A stretch of DNA of 64,000 bases from Yersinia proxima. GTDB lineage: Bacteria > Pseudomonadota > Gammaproteobacteria > Enterobacterales > Enterobacteriaceae. The notes under the pieces were generated by a model. That model worked only from the letters and a program-made list of their open reading frames with translations, made no database searches and was not told the origin of the DNA. Made by a program: the position numbers and the translations under genes. Location of the stretch: contig NZ_CABHYG010000016.1 of the NCBI RefSeq assembly GCF_902170785.1, positions 186,001 to 250,000 of the forward strand, read 5' to 3'. Positions 25,616 to 36,040 of this stretch are shown here, piece after piece; the stretch's first letter is position 1, and every line of letters begins with the position of its first letter.

Positions 25616-26110
25616 ATGGTCACTTTTCATACTAATCACGGCGATATCGTCATCAACACCTTCGCGGATAAAGCGCCGGTTACCGTTGAAAACTTCCTGA
25701 ACTACTGCCGTAAAGGTTTCTATGATAACACTATCTTCCACCGTGTTATCGATGGTTTCATGATTCAGGGCGGGGGTTTTGAGCCGGGCATGAACCAGAA
25801 AACGACTGATGCTCCAATCAAGAACGAAGCCAACAACGGTCTGAAAAATACCCGTGGCACTCTGGCAATGGCGCGTACCAACGATCCACACTCTGCCACT
25901 GCTCAGTTCTTTATTAACGTTGCAGACAATGACTTCCTGAACTTCCGTTCAGAACGCCCGGATGGTTGGGGTTACTGTGTATTTGCTGAAGTGACTGAAG
26001 GCCTGGACGTGGTTGATAAAATCAAAAACGTGGCTACCGGTCGCAGTGGTATGCATCAAGATGTACCAAAAGAAGATGTGATTATTCAAAGCGTTACTGT
26101 AAGCGAGTAA
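25616..26110 (+). CDS. ppiB: peptidyl-prolyl cis-trans isomerase B (cyclophilin)
   Basis: 164 aa, typical of cytoplasmic PpiB. Cyclophilin motifs: [15 protein letters not shown] (catalytic Arg and Phe), [30 protein letters not shown] and [19 protein letters not shown] in order. No signal peptide. lpxH follows 10 bp after the stop, as in other enterobacteria, so they form an operon. Confidence 0.97.
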   Translation: MVTFHTNHGDIVINTFADKAPVTVENFLNYCRKGFYDNTIFHRVIDGFMIQGGGFEPGMNQKTTDAPIKNEANNGLKNTRGTLAMARTNDPHSATAQFFINVADNDFLNFRSERPDGWGYCVFAEVTEGLDVVDKIKNVATGRSGMHQDVPKEDVIIQSVTVSE

Positions 26111-26120
26111 TAACGGCTTA

Positions 26121-26843
26121 ATGAGCACGCTTTTTATTGCAGATTTGCATCTTAGCGTTCAGGAACCGGCAATCACTGCCGGTTTTCTGCATTTTATCCA
26201 GCGTGAAGCGATTCATGCTGACGCGTTATATATCCTAGGCGATTTATTCGAGTCCTGGATTGGCGATGATGATCCCGAACCGCTGTATCGGCAAATCGCT
26301 GCTGCGTTAAAATCACTCCAACAACACGGCGTGCCTTGCTACTTTATTCACGGCAATCGCGATTTTCTACTCGGCAAACGCTTTGCTTTTGAAAGTGGCA
26401 TGACTTTGCTACCGGAAGAAAAAGTAGTTGATTTATATGGCCGTAAAATCGTTATTTTACATGGTGATACCCTATGTACTGATGATGCTGACTATCAGCA
26501 TTTTCGCCGTCGAGTACACAACCCAGTGATCCAGAAATTATTCTTATGGCTACCGCTGCACTTTCGGTTGCGCATTGCTGCTTATATGCGCAATCAAAGC
26601 CAACAAAATAATAGCGGCAAATCGCAACTGATTATGGATGTGAATCCACACGCGGTAGTTGAGACTTTCGAGCGGAATAATGTCAGTTGGATGATTCATG
26701 GGCATACCCATCGCCCTGCTGTTCATACTGTTGAATTAGCATCGACAACCGCACACCGGGTGGTTTTGGGTGCCTGGCATGTTGAAGGCTCAATGGTTAA
26801 AGTCACGGCCGATAAGGTTGAATTGATTAAATTCCCGTTTTAG
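26121..26843 (+). CDS. lpxH: UDP-2,3-diacylglucosamine diphosphatase LpxH
   Basis: 240 aa. It cleaves UMP from UDP-diacylglucosamine to give lipid X in lipid A synthesis, at the cytoplasmic face of the inner membrane. Metallophosphoesterase motifs: [37 protein letters not shown] and [12 protein letters not shown]. Only 10 bp from ppiB. Confidence 0.97.
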   Translation: MSTLFIADLHLSVQEPAITAGFLHFIQREAIHADALYILGDLFESWIGDDDPEPLYRQIAAALKSLQQHGVPCYFIHGNRDFLLGKRFAFESGMTLLPEEKVVDLYGRKIVILHGDTLCTDDADYQHFRRRVHNPVIQKLFLWLPLHFRLRIAAYMRNQSQQNNSGKSQLIMDVNPHAVVETFERNNVSWMIHGHTHRPAVHTVELASTTAHRVVLGAWHVEGSMVKVTADKVELIKFPF

Positions 26844-26903
26844 CCTTCACGTTTTACTTCATGAACCACGATAAAAAACTAATAAAACCCGCTAAAAGCA
26901 GCT

Positions 26904-26919
26904 ACGCAACCGTTTTCCT
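26904..26919 (+). promoter_or_regulatory. PurR-like operator upstream of purE
   Basis: ACGCAACCGTTTTCCT matches the PurR consensus ACGCAAACGTTTNCNT at nearly every position and lies about 100 bp upstream of the purE start, as in E. coli purEK. Repression by purine-bound PurR is therefore expected. Confidence 0.75.
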
Positions 26920-27019
26920 TGCCTGTGGCTCATGATATGCTCTACGCCCTCTTCGCCAGTCACGATTTATAGAAAATCGCTCTGGCCGACGCTTGCGCAA
27001 TCACAGGAGCTTTACACTC

Positions 27020-27544
27020 ATGGGAGCTAACCTCGATTCGGCTTATCCAGCCGGGGTTAAAATCGCTATCGTAATGGGGTCCAAGAGTGACTGGGCCACC
27101 ATGCAGTTCGCCGCCGACGTGCTCACCACGCTCAATGTCCCGTTTCATGTCGAAGTTGTTTCCGCGCACCGAACCCCTGACAAACTGTTCAGTTTTGCCG
27201 AACAAGCCGATGCCAATGGCTTACATGTCATTATTGCAGGTGCGGGCGGCGCAGCTCACTTACCGGGTATGCTGGCAGCCAAAACACTGGTGCCCGTCCT
27301 CGGTGTGCCGGTACAAAGTGCTGCATTAAGTGGTGTCGATAGCCTGTATTCCATCGTGCAGATGCCGCGCGGTATTCCGGTGGGGACACTGGCAATCGGT
27401 AAAGCGGGTGCAGCGAATGCGGCCTTGTTGGCGGCTCAAATACTGGCGCTGCATGATACTGAATTGGCTGCACGTTTAGCTGATTGGCGTACCAGCCAAA
27501 CCGACGAAGTGTTAGATAATCCAGATCCGCGGGTGCCAGCATGA
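27020..27544 (+). CDS. purE: N5-CAIR mutase PurE
   Basis: 174 aa from the ATG at 27020 (AGGAGC 9 bases upstream); a TTG at 26993 is in frame but unneeded. It converts N5-CAIR to CAIR in purine synthesis. Motifs: [12 protein letters not shown], the [11 protein letters not shown] histidine segment, [14 protein letters not shown] and GVPVQS. Its stop overlaps the purK ATG (ATGA), so the two are translationally coupled. Confidence 0.97.
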   Translation: MGANLDSAYPAGVKIAIVMGSKSDWATMQFAADVLTTLNVPFHVEVVSAHRTPDKLFSFAEQADANGLHVIIAGAGGAAHLPGMLAAKTLVPVLGVPVQSAALSGVDSLYSIVQMPRGIPVGTLAIGKAGAANAALLAAQILALHDTELAARLADWRTSQTDEVLDNPDPRVPA

Positions 27545-28605
27545 AACCTGTTTGCGTATTAGGAAATGGTCAGTTAGGGCGCATGCTACGTCAGGCCGGC
27601 GAGCCGCTAGGTATTGCCGTGTATCCGGTGGGTTTAGATGCCGAGCCAGAAGCCGTACCCTATCAAAATAGTGTGATTACCGCCGAAATTGAGCGCTGGC
27701 CGGAAACAGCTTTAACCCGTGAACTCGCCACCCACACGGCTTTCGTTAACCGCGATATTTTTCCTCAGCTGGCTGATCGTCTGACACAAAAGCAATTGCT
27801 CGATAGCCTGAATTTGGCGACCGCTCCCTGGCAATTATTGGCAAGCGCCAGCGAATGGCCGCACATTTTTGCCACGCTGGGTGAATTAGCCATCGTAAAA
27901 CGTCGGGTTGGCGGTTATGACGGCCGAGGTCAGTGGCGTTTACGCACTGGTGAACAAGAGAGTTTACCCGCCGATGCTTACGGCGAATGTATTGTCGAGC
28001 AGGGTATTAACTTTTCTGGCGAGGTTTCACTGGTCGGTGCGCGCAGCCATCAAGGCAAATCGGTCTTTTATCCACTCACCCATAATCTGCATGAAGATGG
28101 CATCCTGCGCATGAGTGTGGCTTTGCCACAACCCAATAGCAAACTACAGCAGCAAGCAGAAAAAATGCTGTCTGCCATTATGGATAAGCTGAATTATGTT
28201 GGTGTGATGGCGATGGAATGCTTTATCGTCGGCGACAGTTTGTTGATCAATGAGCTGGCACCACGGGTACATAATAGTGGGCATTGGACACAAAATGGCG
28301 CATCTATCAGCCAGTTTGAGCTGCATCTGCGCGCTATTTTGGATTTGCCGCTACCAACGCCGGTGGTCAATACTCCGTCGGCGATGGTCAATCTGATTGG
28401 TACGCCAGTGAATACCGAGTGGCTGTCACTGCCCTTGGTGCATCTGCATTGGTATGAAAAAGAAGTGCGCGAAGGCCGCAAAGTGGGTCATTTGAATTTA
28501 AATGATCCCGATGGTGCGGCATTAAGCACCGCCCTGGCGGCACTGGCCCCGCTGTTACCAGCGGAATACCAAAACGCCCTGCGCTGGGCGCAAGCCAAGT
28601 TATAA
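27541..28605 (+). CDS. purK: N5-carboxyaminoimidazole ribonucleotide synthase PurK
   Basis: 354 aa, ATP-grasp enzyme that carboxylates AIR to N5-CAIR, the substrate of PurE. N-terminal [15 protein letters not shown] nucleotide-binding loop; ATP-grasp residues in [14 protein letters not shown] and the metal-binding [17 protein letters not shown]. Coupled to purE, so both respond to the PurR-like box upstream. Confidence 0.97.
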   Translation: MKPVCVLGNGQLGRMLRQAGEPLGIAVYPVGLDAEPEAVPYQNSVITAEIERWPETALTRELATHTAFVNRDIFPQLADRLTQKQLLDSLNLATAPWQLLASASEWPHIFATLGELAIVKRRVGGYDGRGQWRLRTGEQESLPADAYGECIVEQGINFSGEVSLVGARSHQGKSVFYPLTHNLHEDGILRMSVALPQPNSKLQQQAEKMLSAIMDKLNYVGVMAMECFIVGDSLLINELAPRVHNSGHWTQNGASISQFELHLRAILDLPLPTPVVNTPSAMVNLIGTPVNTEWLSLPLVHLHWYEKEVREGRKVGHLNLNDPDGAALSTALAALAPLLPAEYQNALRWAQAKL

Positions 28606-28623
28606 TTAAATCAAAGCATAAAT

Positions 28624-28647
28624 AAGTCACGGTACTAGCCGTGACTT
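28624..28647. terminator. hairpin after purK
   Basis: Perfect 9-bp stem AAGTCACGG / CCGTGACTT with a 6-base loop, 18 bp after the purK stop. No T-run follows, so it may stabilise the 3' end rather than terminate by itself. Confidence 0.5.
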
Positions 28648-28668
28648 GAAACTACTGACAAAATCAAA

Positions 28669-28742
28669 TGAAGGGGAAACGTGCCGTTGGGGCCGTAATG
28701 GCGTAAGCCATCGGAGCGCCCCGAGGTACGGTCACCCCTTCA
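28669..28742. repeat. large imperfect palindrome between purK and ybbP
   Basis: Nested complementary arms: TGAAGGGG/CCCCTTCA at the outside, then CCGT/ACGG, GGGG/CCCC, CCG/CGG and a hairpin ATGGC-GTAA-GCCAT in the centre. The whole 74 bp can fold into one long interrupted stem in the gap between two convergent genes. I do not recognise it as ERIC. Confidence 0.6.
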
Positions 28743-28758
28743 CTCACCAATGCTAAAT

Positions 28759-31185
28759 CTAATAACTGCGGAACAGCGCCCGCCCCCGCAATAATCTAGC
28801 CCCTAACCAACCACCACACAGTGACAGCAACAAGGCCGCTGCCAGTGGCAATAACCACCACATGACCCAGTTTGGCTGCCACGGGAAATCAAACACTAAC
28901 CGTTGTAATGCCCAAAGTGCGGCTTCGGCACCAATAGCTGCTGCCAGCCCCGCCACCAGCCCCAGTAACGCAAACTCCCACCACAATGTGCCTCGCAGTA
29001 AGCGTTTACTTGCGCCAAGTGTCCGGTAAACCACCAGTTCCTGACGGCGCTGGCGCATACCGACTTGCACTTGCGCTAATAGCAGTAAGGTGCCACAGAT
29101 AATCACCAATACCACCATCACTTCCAGCGCTCGGCTGACCTGTTGCAGCACTTGCCCGACCTGTTTCAACATCGCCCCGATATCCAGCAAGCTGAGAGTC
29201 GGGAACTGACGGTTCAATTGCGTCAAAACCTCCCCGTCACCGTGATAACGGAAGCTGGTCAGCCAGGTTTGTGGTTGCCCATCCAGAGCGCCCGGCGGGA
29301 AAATAAAGTAAAAATTAGGGCGCAGACTTTCCCAGTCCACCTGACGAACACTGCTCACCGTGGCACCAAATGACTGCGTATCGCCACTGAATATCAGTTT
29401 ATCGCCGATTTTAATACCCAATCTGTCAGCAATCCCCTGTTCTATCGATACCTCATCCGCCTTGGGCGGCCATTGGCCTGCGGTCAAAATATTGTGCGCC
29501 GGTAAATCCTGCTGCCAGGTCAGATTCAGCTCCCGATTAACCGCCTCACCGCCGGGTGCATCTTCTGCGACTCGCTCAGTCGCCAGTTGCTGATTAATCT
29601 CACTCAAACGCACTCGGACAATCGGATAGAAAGTCGACGGCGTTATCTGATGCTGAGTGAGAAACTCCGTGACTTGCGGCACCTGTTGCGACGTCATATT
29701 CAGCAAAAAGTAATTCGGGCTATCTGGTGGCAACTGTTGTTGCCAGCGATCCAAAAGATCCCCGCGCAGCACCAATAACAGCGCCAACAGCATAAATGAA
29801 AGAGAGAATGCGGCCAGTTGGGTCAAGGTCATCCAAGGTTGGCGCAGTAAGCGGTTAATAGCCAGCCGCAATGACAGGCGAGTGACCGTCAGGCGGCGTA
29901 ACAGTAATAAACCGCCCCATCCGACCACACCTAGCAGCAACGCCAATACCACCATCCCCCCGAGGATCGCCCATAGCAGCGTATTCCCTCCCATCAGTAA
30001 GGCTAATAGCCCTACCACAATGACGATCATCACCGGAATAAAGTAGCGCAGCGGCCAGACATTAGCGGAGACATCACGGCGCAGTACTCGCAGTGGTTGA
30101 GTCGCCAGCAGTTGCCGGTATGGGCGAATACCCACCAGCAGAGAAATCAATATCAGCGATCCCATTGACCATACCCATGGCCATACACCAGCTGCCGGTA
30201 ATGCGGCGGGTAATACCGGGGATAACAAACGAACTAATATTTTCTCGAACAATAAACCAATGACACTGCCGCACAGCCCTGCCAATACTAAAACCGAGAG
30301 CCATTGGCCGATAATCAACCGCCGCAACGCACTGCGCCCGGCACCTAATGTCTTTAGCACGGCCACCAGATCATAGCGACTGCGGCAATAATACCCCATC
30401 GCCACGGCAACAGCGGCAATAGAGAGCAATAACGTCAATAACGCCGATAACAGCAAGAACTGCTGTGCGCGCTGTAGGGATTTCCCCAGCGCACCGCCCG
30501 ACTCTTGCAAACCATACCAGCGCTGATCCGGTTTCAATTGCGGCGTCAGCCAGTCACTAAACTGAGTGATAGCCTCCGTTGGGCCTGCAAACATATAGTG
30601 ATAGCTCAACCGGCTACCCGGTTGTATTGCACCGGTTTTTTCCACGTCGGCCAGATTGATTAAAATTCGCGGCGCGGTCTGGAAGGGGTTAAAACCCGAA
30701 TCAGGTTCTTGCAGCACTTCGCCAATGATTTTCAGCGAAGTATCACCAACTTCCAATGTGTCGCCGACTTTAACGCCGAGCAGCGCCAACAACCGCGGGG
30801 CCGCCAGCGCGCTTCCCGGCTCAAGTTTGACATCTGCGGGTAAAGTTTCCAGCTTGCCATACAGTGGATAAGCTAAATCTGTGGCTTTTACATCTGCCAG
30901 TTGTGGACGATCACCAGCAAAAGTCATGGTCATAAATGAAAGCTGGCGGCTGACAGACAACCCCTGCTGTTTCGCCTCCAATAACCACTCTTCCGGGGCT
31001 GGATGAGACGTTTTCAGCACCCGATCACCCGCCAGAAAATCACGACTTTGCTGACTGAGCCCTTTTTCCATGCGATCGCTGATAGTCCCTAGCGCCAGTA
31101 CACAAGCGACAGCCAGAGTTAATGCCAACCAGACAATCAGCAGTGAGGGTGAGCGCCATTCACGCCAAAACCAGCGCCAAATCAT
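28759..31185 (-). CDS. ybbP: ABC transporter permease YbbP
   Basis: 808 aa from the ATG at 31185, with GGGAGGA upstream and an ATGA overlap with the ybbA stop. FtsX-like permease with one N-terminal helix, a large periplasmic domain, a block of central helices (about 250-480), a second periplasmic domain and three C-terminal helices. It is the permease of the YbbA-YbbP exporter, possibly a lipoprotein or toxic-compound mechanotransmission system; substrate unknown. Confidence 0.93.
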   Translation of the reverse strand: MIWRWFWREWRSPSLLIVWLALTLAVACVLALGTISDRMEKGLSQQSRDFLAGDRVLKTSHPAPEEWLLEAKQQGLSVSRQLSFMTMTFAGDRPQLADVKATDLAYPLYGKLETLPADVKLEPGSALAAPRLLALLGVKVGDTLEVGDTSLKIIGEVLQEPDSGFNPFQTAPRILINLADVEKTGAIQPGSRLSYHYMFAGPTEAITQFSDWLTPQLKPDQRWYGLQESGGALGKSLQRAQQFLLLSALLTLLLSIAAVAVAMGYYCRSRYDLVAVLKTLGAGRSALRRLIIGQWLSVLVLAGLCGSVIGLLFEKILVRLLSPVLPAALPAAGVWPWVWSMGSLILISLLVGIRPYRQLLATQPLRVLRRDVSANVWPLRYFIPVMIVIVVGLLALLMGGNTLLWAILGGMVVLALLLGVVGWGGLLLLRRLTVTRLSLRLAINRLLRQPWMTLTQLAAFSLSFMLLALLLVLRGDLLDRWQQQLPPDSPNYFLLNMTSQQVPQVTEFLTQHQITPSTFYPIVRVRLSEINQQLATERVAEDAPGGEAVNRELNLTWQQDLPAHNILTAGQWPPKADEVSIEQGIADRLGIKIGDKLIFSGDTQSFGATVSSVRQVDWESLRPNFYFIFPPGALDGQPQTWLTSFRYHGDGEVLTQLNRQFPTLSLLDIGAMLKQVGQVLQQVSRALEVMVVLVIICGTLLLLAQVQVGMRQRRQELVVYRTLGASKRLLRGTLWWEFALLGLVAGLAAAIGAEAALWALQRLVFDFPWQPNWVMWWLLPLAAALLLSLCGGWLGARLLRGRALFRSY

Positions 31186-31868
31186 GCTTCCTCCCACAAT
31201 TTACCGTCTTGTAGCCGCAGCCGACGCTGGCAACGGCCAGCCAGTTGCACATCATGGGTTACCAGTATCAGCGTGGTGTCATAGTCGCGATTAAGAGAAA
31301 AAAGTAAGTCGGCAATACGGTCACCGGTATGGCGGTCAAGATTGCCGGTTGGTTCATCAGCAAATAACACTTTTGGCCGACCACTAAAGGCCCGGGCCAG
31401 TGCCACTCGTTGCTGCTCACCGCCGGAGAGTTGGGCAGGAAGGTGGTGAAGGCGCTTCTCAAGGCCCACCAGTTTTAATAGCTCAATGGCATGCACTTTA
31501 CTCTCGCGCTCACTTTCACCACGTAACAGTGCCGGAAGCTGCACATTTTCTAATGTATTAAGTGTCGGCACCAACATAAATGATTGGAAAACAAAACCGA
31601 CATTTTTTGCCCGCAGTTGCGCGCGCCCTTCTTCATCCATGGCAGTCAAAGAGTGGCCGAGTAAACTCACCTCACCGCTACTGCCATCATCGAGGCCCGC
31701 CAGAATTCCCAGCAAAGTTGATTTACCTGAACCTGACTCACCAATCAGCGCAATTGTCTGAGCGGGTTTGACAACCAGCTCAACTCCGGTAAGGATGGAG
31801 AGCTGTTGCTCACCCTGACCGACGTGTTTATTAAGATGATGAACTTCAAGAACGTTTTCCGCTGGCAT
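31182..31868 (-). CDS. ybbA: ABC transporter ATP-binding protein YbbA
   Basis: 228 aa. Walker A GESGSGKST, Q-loop FQSFMLVPTLN, signature LSGGEQQRVALARA, Walker B VLFADEPTGNLD and switch histidine LILVTHD are all intact, as in the LolD/MacB class. It energises the coupled permease YbbP. Its 5' end overlaps the divergent tesA gene by about 30 bp, an arrangement also known in E. coli. Confidence 0.95.
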   Translation of the reverse strand: MPAENVLEVHHLNKHVGQGEQQLSILTGVELVVKPAQTIALIGESGSGKSTLLGILAGLDDGSSGEVSLLGHSLTAMDEEGRAQLRAKNVGFVFQSFMLVPTLNTLENVQLPALLRGESERESKVHAIELLKLVGLEKRLHHLPAQLSGGEQQRVALARAFSGRPKVLFADEPTGNLDRHTGDRIADLLFSLNRDYDTTLILVTHDVQLAGRCQRRLRLQDGKLWEEA

Positions 31869-32474
31869 CTTCCCTTCCTATTACTATTGGGATTATTCAG
31901 TTTGCGTGCCGCCGCAACCGATACACTTTTGATTCTCGGCGACAGTTTAAGCGCCGGTTACCGCCTACCCATTGCCGAAGCCTGGCCTTCACGGCTGGAT
32001 AAAACATGGCAGGCCACCCCATCATTACCCAAGGTGGTTAACGCCAGTATCAGTGGCGATACGGCGGCACAGGGCTTAGCCCGTCTGCCTGCCTTGCTGA
32101 AACAACATCAGCCCCGCTGGGTACTGATTGAATTAGGTGCCAATGACGGCCTGCGCGGTTTCCCACCGCAGGATATTCAACGGGATCTCACGCAGGTTAT
32201 CAATCTGATAAAAGAGGCAAAAGCGCAACCTTTATTGATGCAAATCCGCATTCCACCTAACTACGGCCGCCGTTATACTGATGCCTTCAGTGCGATGTAT
32301 CCACAACTGGCACAGCAATTTAATATTCCGCTGGTGCCGTTCTTTATGGAACAGGTTGCCGTAAAGCCTGAGTGGATGCAGGATGATGGCTTACATCCTA
32401 ACGCCTTGGCGCAACCTTTCATCGCCGATTGGATGGCGCAACAACTTAAACCGTTAGTCACTAATAAGCCTTAG
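31836..32474 (+). CDS. tesA: thioesterase I / protease I / lysophospholipase L1 (TesA)
   Basis: 212 aa from the first of two adjacent ATGs (31836 or 31839). Signal peptide MMNFKNVFRWHLPFLLLLGLFS with cleavage near RAAA, so periplasmic. SGNH/GDSL hydrolase: block I GDSLSAGYR (catalytic Ser), ISGDTAAQG (Gly), GANDG (Asn) and DGLHPN (Asp/His). Hydrolyses acyl-CoA and lysophospholipids in the E. coli enzyme. Divergent from ybbA with overlapping 5' ends; ybbO follows in the same direction. Confidence 0.95.
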   Translation: MMNFKNVFRWHLPFLLLLGLFSLRAAATDTLLILGDSLSAGYRLPIAEAWPSRLDKTWQATPSLPKVVNASISGDTAAQGLARLPALLKQHQPRWVLIELGANDGLRGFPPQDIQRDLTQVINLIKEAKAQPLLMQIRIPPNYGRRYTDAFSAMYPQLAQQFNIPLVPFFMEQVAVKPEWMQDDGLHPNALAQPFIADWMAQQLKPLVTNKP

Positions 32475-32519
32475 TTAACCACTTGTTTAGATAAATAGAA
32501 CCACTCACCAGGTAAAGTT

Positions 32520-33296
32520 ATGCAAAAAACAGTATTAATTACCGGTTGTTCCAGCGGCATTGGCCTGGTTGCAGCGCAAGACTTGAAAAACCGGGGCTAT
32601 CGCGTCCTCGCCGCCTGCCGTAAGCCCGATGATGTGGCGAAGATGACACTGTTGGGTCTGGAAGGTATTGAACTGGATTTGGATGACAGTGCCAGTGTCG
32701 AACGCGCGGCGGCACAAGTTATTGAGCTGACTGGCGGGCGCTTGTATGGTTTGTTTAATAATGGTGGTTTTGGCCTGTACGGCCCATTACAGACAATTTC
32801 GCGCCAGCAGTTGGAAAAACAATTTTCCACCAATCTGTTTGGCACCCATCAATTGACGCAGCTTTTACTGCCCGCCATGCTACCTCATGGTGAAGGGCGC
32901 ATTATTCAAACCAGTTCAGTGATGGGCTTGGTTTCAACTGCCGGCCGTGGTGCCTATGCCGCCAGTAAATATGCGTTAGAAGCCTGGTCGGATGCATTAC
33001 GAATGGAACTGCATGACAGCGGAATTCATGTCAGTTTGATTGAGCCAGGCCCGATAAGTACCCATTTCACACAAAATGTGAATCAGGCCCAAGTTGATAA
33101 GCCGGTGAGTAACCCCGGTATTGCGCAGCGTTTTACACTGCCACCAGAAGCGATTTTGCCGAAATTGCGTCACGCGCTGGAAAGCCCGCGCCCGCAATTG
33201 CGCTATCCGGTCACTTTAGTGGCCCATGCATTGACAATACTGCGCCGCATATTACCGGGCCGGATGCTAGATAAAGTTCTGCGTGGCAATTCTTGA
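32520..33296 (+). CDS. ybbO: short-chain dehydrogenase/reductase YbbO
   Basis: 258 aa SDR enzyme. Cofactor loop TGCSSGIG, NNGGFG near residue 80, catalytic Ser in QTSSVMGL and the YAASK tyrosine-lysine pair. E. coli YbbO reduces aldehydes with NADP(H). It lies 45 bp after tesA, so cotranscription is likely; an ERIC element separates it from ybbN. Confidence 0.93.
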   Translation: MQKTVLITGCSSGIGLVAAQDLKNRGYRVLAACRKPDDVAKMTLLGLEGIELDLDDSASVERAAAQVIELTGGRLYGLFNNGGFGLYGPLQTISRQQLEKQFSTNLFGTHQLTQLLLPAMLPHGEGRIIQTSSVMGLVSTAGRGAYAASKYALEAWSDALRMELHDSGIHVSLIEPGPISTHFTQNVNQAQVDKPVSNPGIAQRFTLPPEAILPKLRHALESPRPQLRYPVTLVAHALTILRRILPGRMLDKVLRGNS

Positions 33297-33343
33297 TAAT
33301 AGCGATGAGGGTTGAAGCAACATAATTAGCCCCAATTAACTGC

Positions 33344-33540
33344 TATACCCTAAATAATTCGAGTGGCAGGAAGGCGGCAAGCGAATGACAAATTGGTTAT
33401 AAACCATTTTGAACAGCGCTTGCGCTGGCTCGCAGAGTGGGTCTCTAAGAGACTCATAATCCCGATGAGTTGACACCAGTCAATGATTCGGGTGAATAAG
33501 AGCAGCCAACACACATGCAGCTTGAAGTATGACGGGTATA
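33344..33540. repeat. long ERIC element (197 bp)
   Basis: Begins TATACCC and ends GGGTATA, with the ERIC arms (TAAATAATTCGAGT... and ...CTTGAAGTATGACGGG) and the central CCCGATGAG/GATTCGGGTGA dyad. Compared with the 127-bp copies it contains an extra insert of about 70 bp with the GCGCTTGCGC palindrome, also present at 60941-61136. Confidence 0.9.
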
Positions 33541-33562
33541 AAACGGATGAGAGAAATAATTC

Positions 33563-34432
33563 ATGTTATCACCTACAACGATTGATATTACCGAAGCGAA
33601 CCTACACCAAACCTTAGAACAGTCCATGACTGTACCGGTGCTGTTCTATTTTTGGTCTGAACGCAGCCAGCACTGTCTGCAACTCACTCCAGTGCTGGAT
33701 AAACTGGCCGCTGAGTATGCAGGCCAATTCATTCTGGCTCGAGTCGATTGCGATGCACAGCAGATGGTGGCTTCACAATTTGGTTTGCGCTCAATTCCGG
33801 CCGTTTATCTGTTTAAAGACGGACAGCCGGTTGATGGCTTCCAAGGGCCACAACCAGAAGAAGTTATCCGCGAATTATTGCAACGGGTATTGCCAAAACC
33901 TGAAGAGTTGAAAGCAGTTGAAGCAGCACAGTTGATGAGCGAAGGTAAGGTACAAGAAGCACTGCCTTTGCTGAAAGATGCCTGGCAGTTGATGCAGCAA
34001 AACCATAACCCGCAAACCAGTGACATTGCGTTGCAACTGGCCGAAGCTCAAATTCAGCTCAACCGCAGCGAAGATGCCGAAAGCGTATTGGCGACCATAC
34101 CACTGCAGGATCGTGATAGCCGTTATCAGGGACTGATCGCGCAAATCGAGTTGCTCAAACAAGCCGCTGATACACCAGAAATCCAGCAACTCCAACAACA
34201 AGTCGCAGAACAACCGGATAACGTCGAACTGGCGGTTCAGCTAGCACTGCAACTGCATCAGGTAGGCCGTAACGAAGAGGCGCTAGAGTTGTTGCTAGGC
34301 CACTTGAAGCAAGATCTGGCCGCCGCAAACGGCACTGCGCGTAAGACATTAATGGATATTTTGGCCGCATTAGGCACTGGCGATGCGCTGGCGGCTAAAT
34401 ACCGCCGTCAGCTTTATGCATTGCTGTACTAA
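33563..34432 (+). CDS. ybbN: YbbN/CnoX thioredoxin-like co-chaperone
   Basis: 289 aa. N-terminal thioredoxin fold (to about residue 110) with the degenerate active site SQHC in place of CGPC, then a TPR-like helical C-terminal domain. The E. coli homologue (CnoX) protects oxidised proteins and hands substrates to GroEL. An ERIC end lies only 22 bp upstream of the ATG, and a good terminator follows at 34486. Confidence 0.95.
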   Translation: MLSPTTIDITEANLHQTLEQSMTVPVLFYFWSERSQHCLQLTPVLDKLAAEYAGQFILARVDCDAQQMVASQFGLRSIPAVYLFKDGQPVDGFQGPQPEEVIRELLQRVLPKPEELKAVEAAQLMSEGKVQEALPLLKDAWQLMQQNHNPQTSDIALQLAEAQIQLNRSEDAESVLATIPLQDRDSRYQGLIAQIELLKQAADTPEIQQLQQQVAEQPDNVELAVQLALQLHQVGRNEEALELLLGHLKQDLAAANGTARKTLMDILAALGTGDALAAKYRRQLYALLY

Positions 34433-34485
34433 CAGGCACTTTTAACGATCATTTTTCGCCCTACCTGTTACCATTATTTGCTACT

Positions 34486-34512
34486 GCGCGGGGCCAACCC
34501 GCGCTGTTTTAT
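34486..34512 (+). terminator. terminator after ybbN
   Basis: Stem GCGCGGG / CCCGCGC with a 5-base loop followed by TGTTTTATT, 54 bp after the ybbN stop. Confidence 0.75.
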
Positions 34513-34628
34513 TCTGCCCCAACCTGACTTTCTCTCATTTACACGCTTTTACCTGCCTTTCGTTAGGCATTTAGCGCCCCGTCACGTAATATTAAGAAAC
34601 AAAAATCATTGCTGACAGGAAGTTAAAT

Positions 34629-35543
34629 ATGTTTACGGTTATCCCTGTTCTTATCGTTGTAGCTCTGATTGTGGTCTTTTCCTCAATCAAAATCGTCCCA
34701 CAAGGTTTCCAATGGACAGTCGAGCGTTTTGGCCGTTATACCAAAACACTGATGCCAGGCCTGAATATCGTTGTGCCATTTATGGATCGTATTGGTCGTA
34801 AAATCAATATGATGGAACAGGTTCTGGATATTCCATCCCAAGAAATCATTTCCCGCGACAACGCCAATGTGGCGATTGATGCCGTCTGCTTTATTCAGGT
34901 TATTGACCCGGTGAAAGCCGCATATGAAGTCAGTAATTTGGAACTGGCTATTGTCAACCTGACCATGACCAACTTCCGTACTGTTTTGGGTTCTATGGAA
35001 CTGGATGAAATGTTGTCCCAACGCGACAACATCAACAGCCGCCTGCTGCATATCGTCGATGAAGCCACCAACCCGTGGGGCATTAAAATTACCCGTATTG
35101 AAATCCGTGATGTGCGTCCACCGACTGAACTTATTTCTGCGATGAATGCCCAGATGAAGGCTGAACGTACTAAACGTGCTGATATTCTGGAAGCCGAAGG
35201 GGTTCGTCAGGCAGCTATTCTGCGTGCTGAAGGTGAGAAACAATCACAAATTCTGAAAGCCGAAGGTGAACGTCAGTCGGCATTCTTGCAAGCAGAAGCT
35301 CGTGAACGTGCGGCAGAAGCGGAAGCTCAGGCAACCAAAATGGTTTCTGAAGCTATTGCTGCCGGTGATATTCAAGCCATTAACTACTTTGTGGCACAGA
35401 AATATACCGATGCCCTACAACACATTGGTTCGGCCAATAATAGCAAAGTCATTATGATGCCACTGGAAGCCAGCAACCTGATGGGTGCTATTGGTGGTAT
35501 TGCAGAGCTGATTGGTGAGAGTAAAAACAGCCGGGGTAAATAA
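34629..35543 (+). CDS. qmcA: SPFH/band-7 membrane protein QmcA
   Basis: 304 aa. One N-terminal membrane helix ([17 protein letters not shown]) followed by a stomatin/band-7 domain ([14 protein letters not shown]...[11 protein letters not shown]) and a long charged Ala/Glu-rich coiled coil (residues 175-245, with repeated EGE/EAE patterns). Oligomeric flotillin-like protein, thought to organise or guard membrane protease complexes such as FtsH. Followed 2 bp later by the NfeD-type partner ybbJ. Confidence 0.95.
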   Translation: MFTVIPVLIVVALIVVFSSIKIVPQGFQWTVERFGRYTKTLMPGLNIVVPFMDRIGRKINMMEQVLDIPSQEIISRDNANVAIDAVCFIQVIDPVKAAYEVSNLELAIVNLTMTNFRTVLGSMELDEMLSQRDNINSRLLHIVDEATNPWGIKITRIEIRDVRPPTELISAMNAQMKAERTKRADILEAEGVRQAAILRAEGEKQSQILKAEGERQSAFLQAEARERAAEAEAQATKMVSEAIAAGDIQAINYFVAQKYTDALQHIGSANNSKVIMMPLEASNLMGAIGGIAELIGESKNSRGK

Positions 35544-35545
35544 CC

Positions 35546-35995
35546 ATGCTGGAGGAAATTGCAGCAAATCCAAACTGGTTTTGGCTATCACTCGGCGGTC
35601 TATTACTGGCAGCCGAGATGCTAGGGGCCAGTGGTTATATGCTGTGGAGCGGCGTTGCAGCCGTGGTGGTCGGTATTCTGGTATGGCTTTTTCCCTTTAG
35701 CTGGGAGATGCAAGGCGTACTGTTTGCTGTTTTAACAGTCGTATCAGCCATCTTGTGGTGGTATTGGCTCAGTAAGCGTATCAAGCCACAACCCGCGATG
35801 TTGAATCAACGTAATCATCAATTGCTGGGAACGCGGGCCACCCTGACGGAACCGACAGTTGATGGTTACGGCCGCATGAAAGTAGGTGATAGCAGTTGGC
35901 GCATTTATAGCGCTAATGAGCTAAGTGTCGGCACCGAAGTTGAAGTCATTTTAGTGGAAGGCAATACCTTGCACGTCAGGGCTGTCCATCACTAA
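35546..35995 (+). CDS. ybbJ: NfeD-family membrane protein YbbJ
   Basis: 149 aa. Two to three N-terminal helices (WFWLSLGGLLLAAEM, YMLWSGVAAVVVGILVWL, VLFAVLTVVSAILWW) and a C-terminal OB-fold domain (LGTRATLTEPTVDGYGRMKVGDSSW). It is the standard partner of SPFH proteins and starts 2 bp after the qmcA stop. Confidence 0.94.
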   Translation: MLEEIAANPNWFWLSLGGLLLAAEMLGASGYMLWSGVAAVVVGILVWLFPFSWEMQGVLFAVLTVVSAILWWYWLSKRIKPQPAMLNQRNHQLLGTRATLTEPTVDGYGRMKVGDSSWRIYSANELSVGTEVEVILVEGNTLHVRAVHH

Positions 35996-36003
35996 CACAT
36001 TGA

Positions 36004-36031
36004 AAAGGCGTATTTATCTGGATACGCCTTT
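36004..36031. terminator. bidirectional terminator ybbJ/cueR
   Basis: Stem AAAGGCGTAT / ATACGCCTTT with an 8-base loop between convergent ybbJ and cueR. Confidence 0.75.
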
Positions 36032-36040
36032 CGCAGAACA

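Noticed and set aside
33650..33700. YbbN as a mutated thioredoxin because of SQHC instead of CGPC
   Set aside because: SQHC is the normal sequence of YbbN/CnoX proteins, so it is not a defect here.
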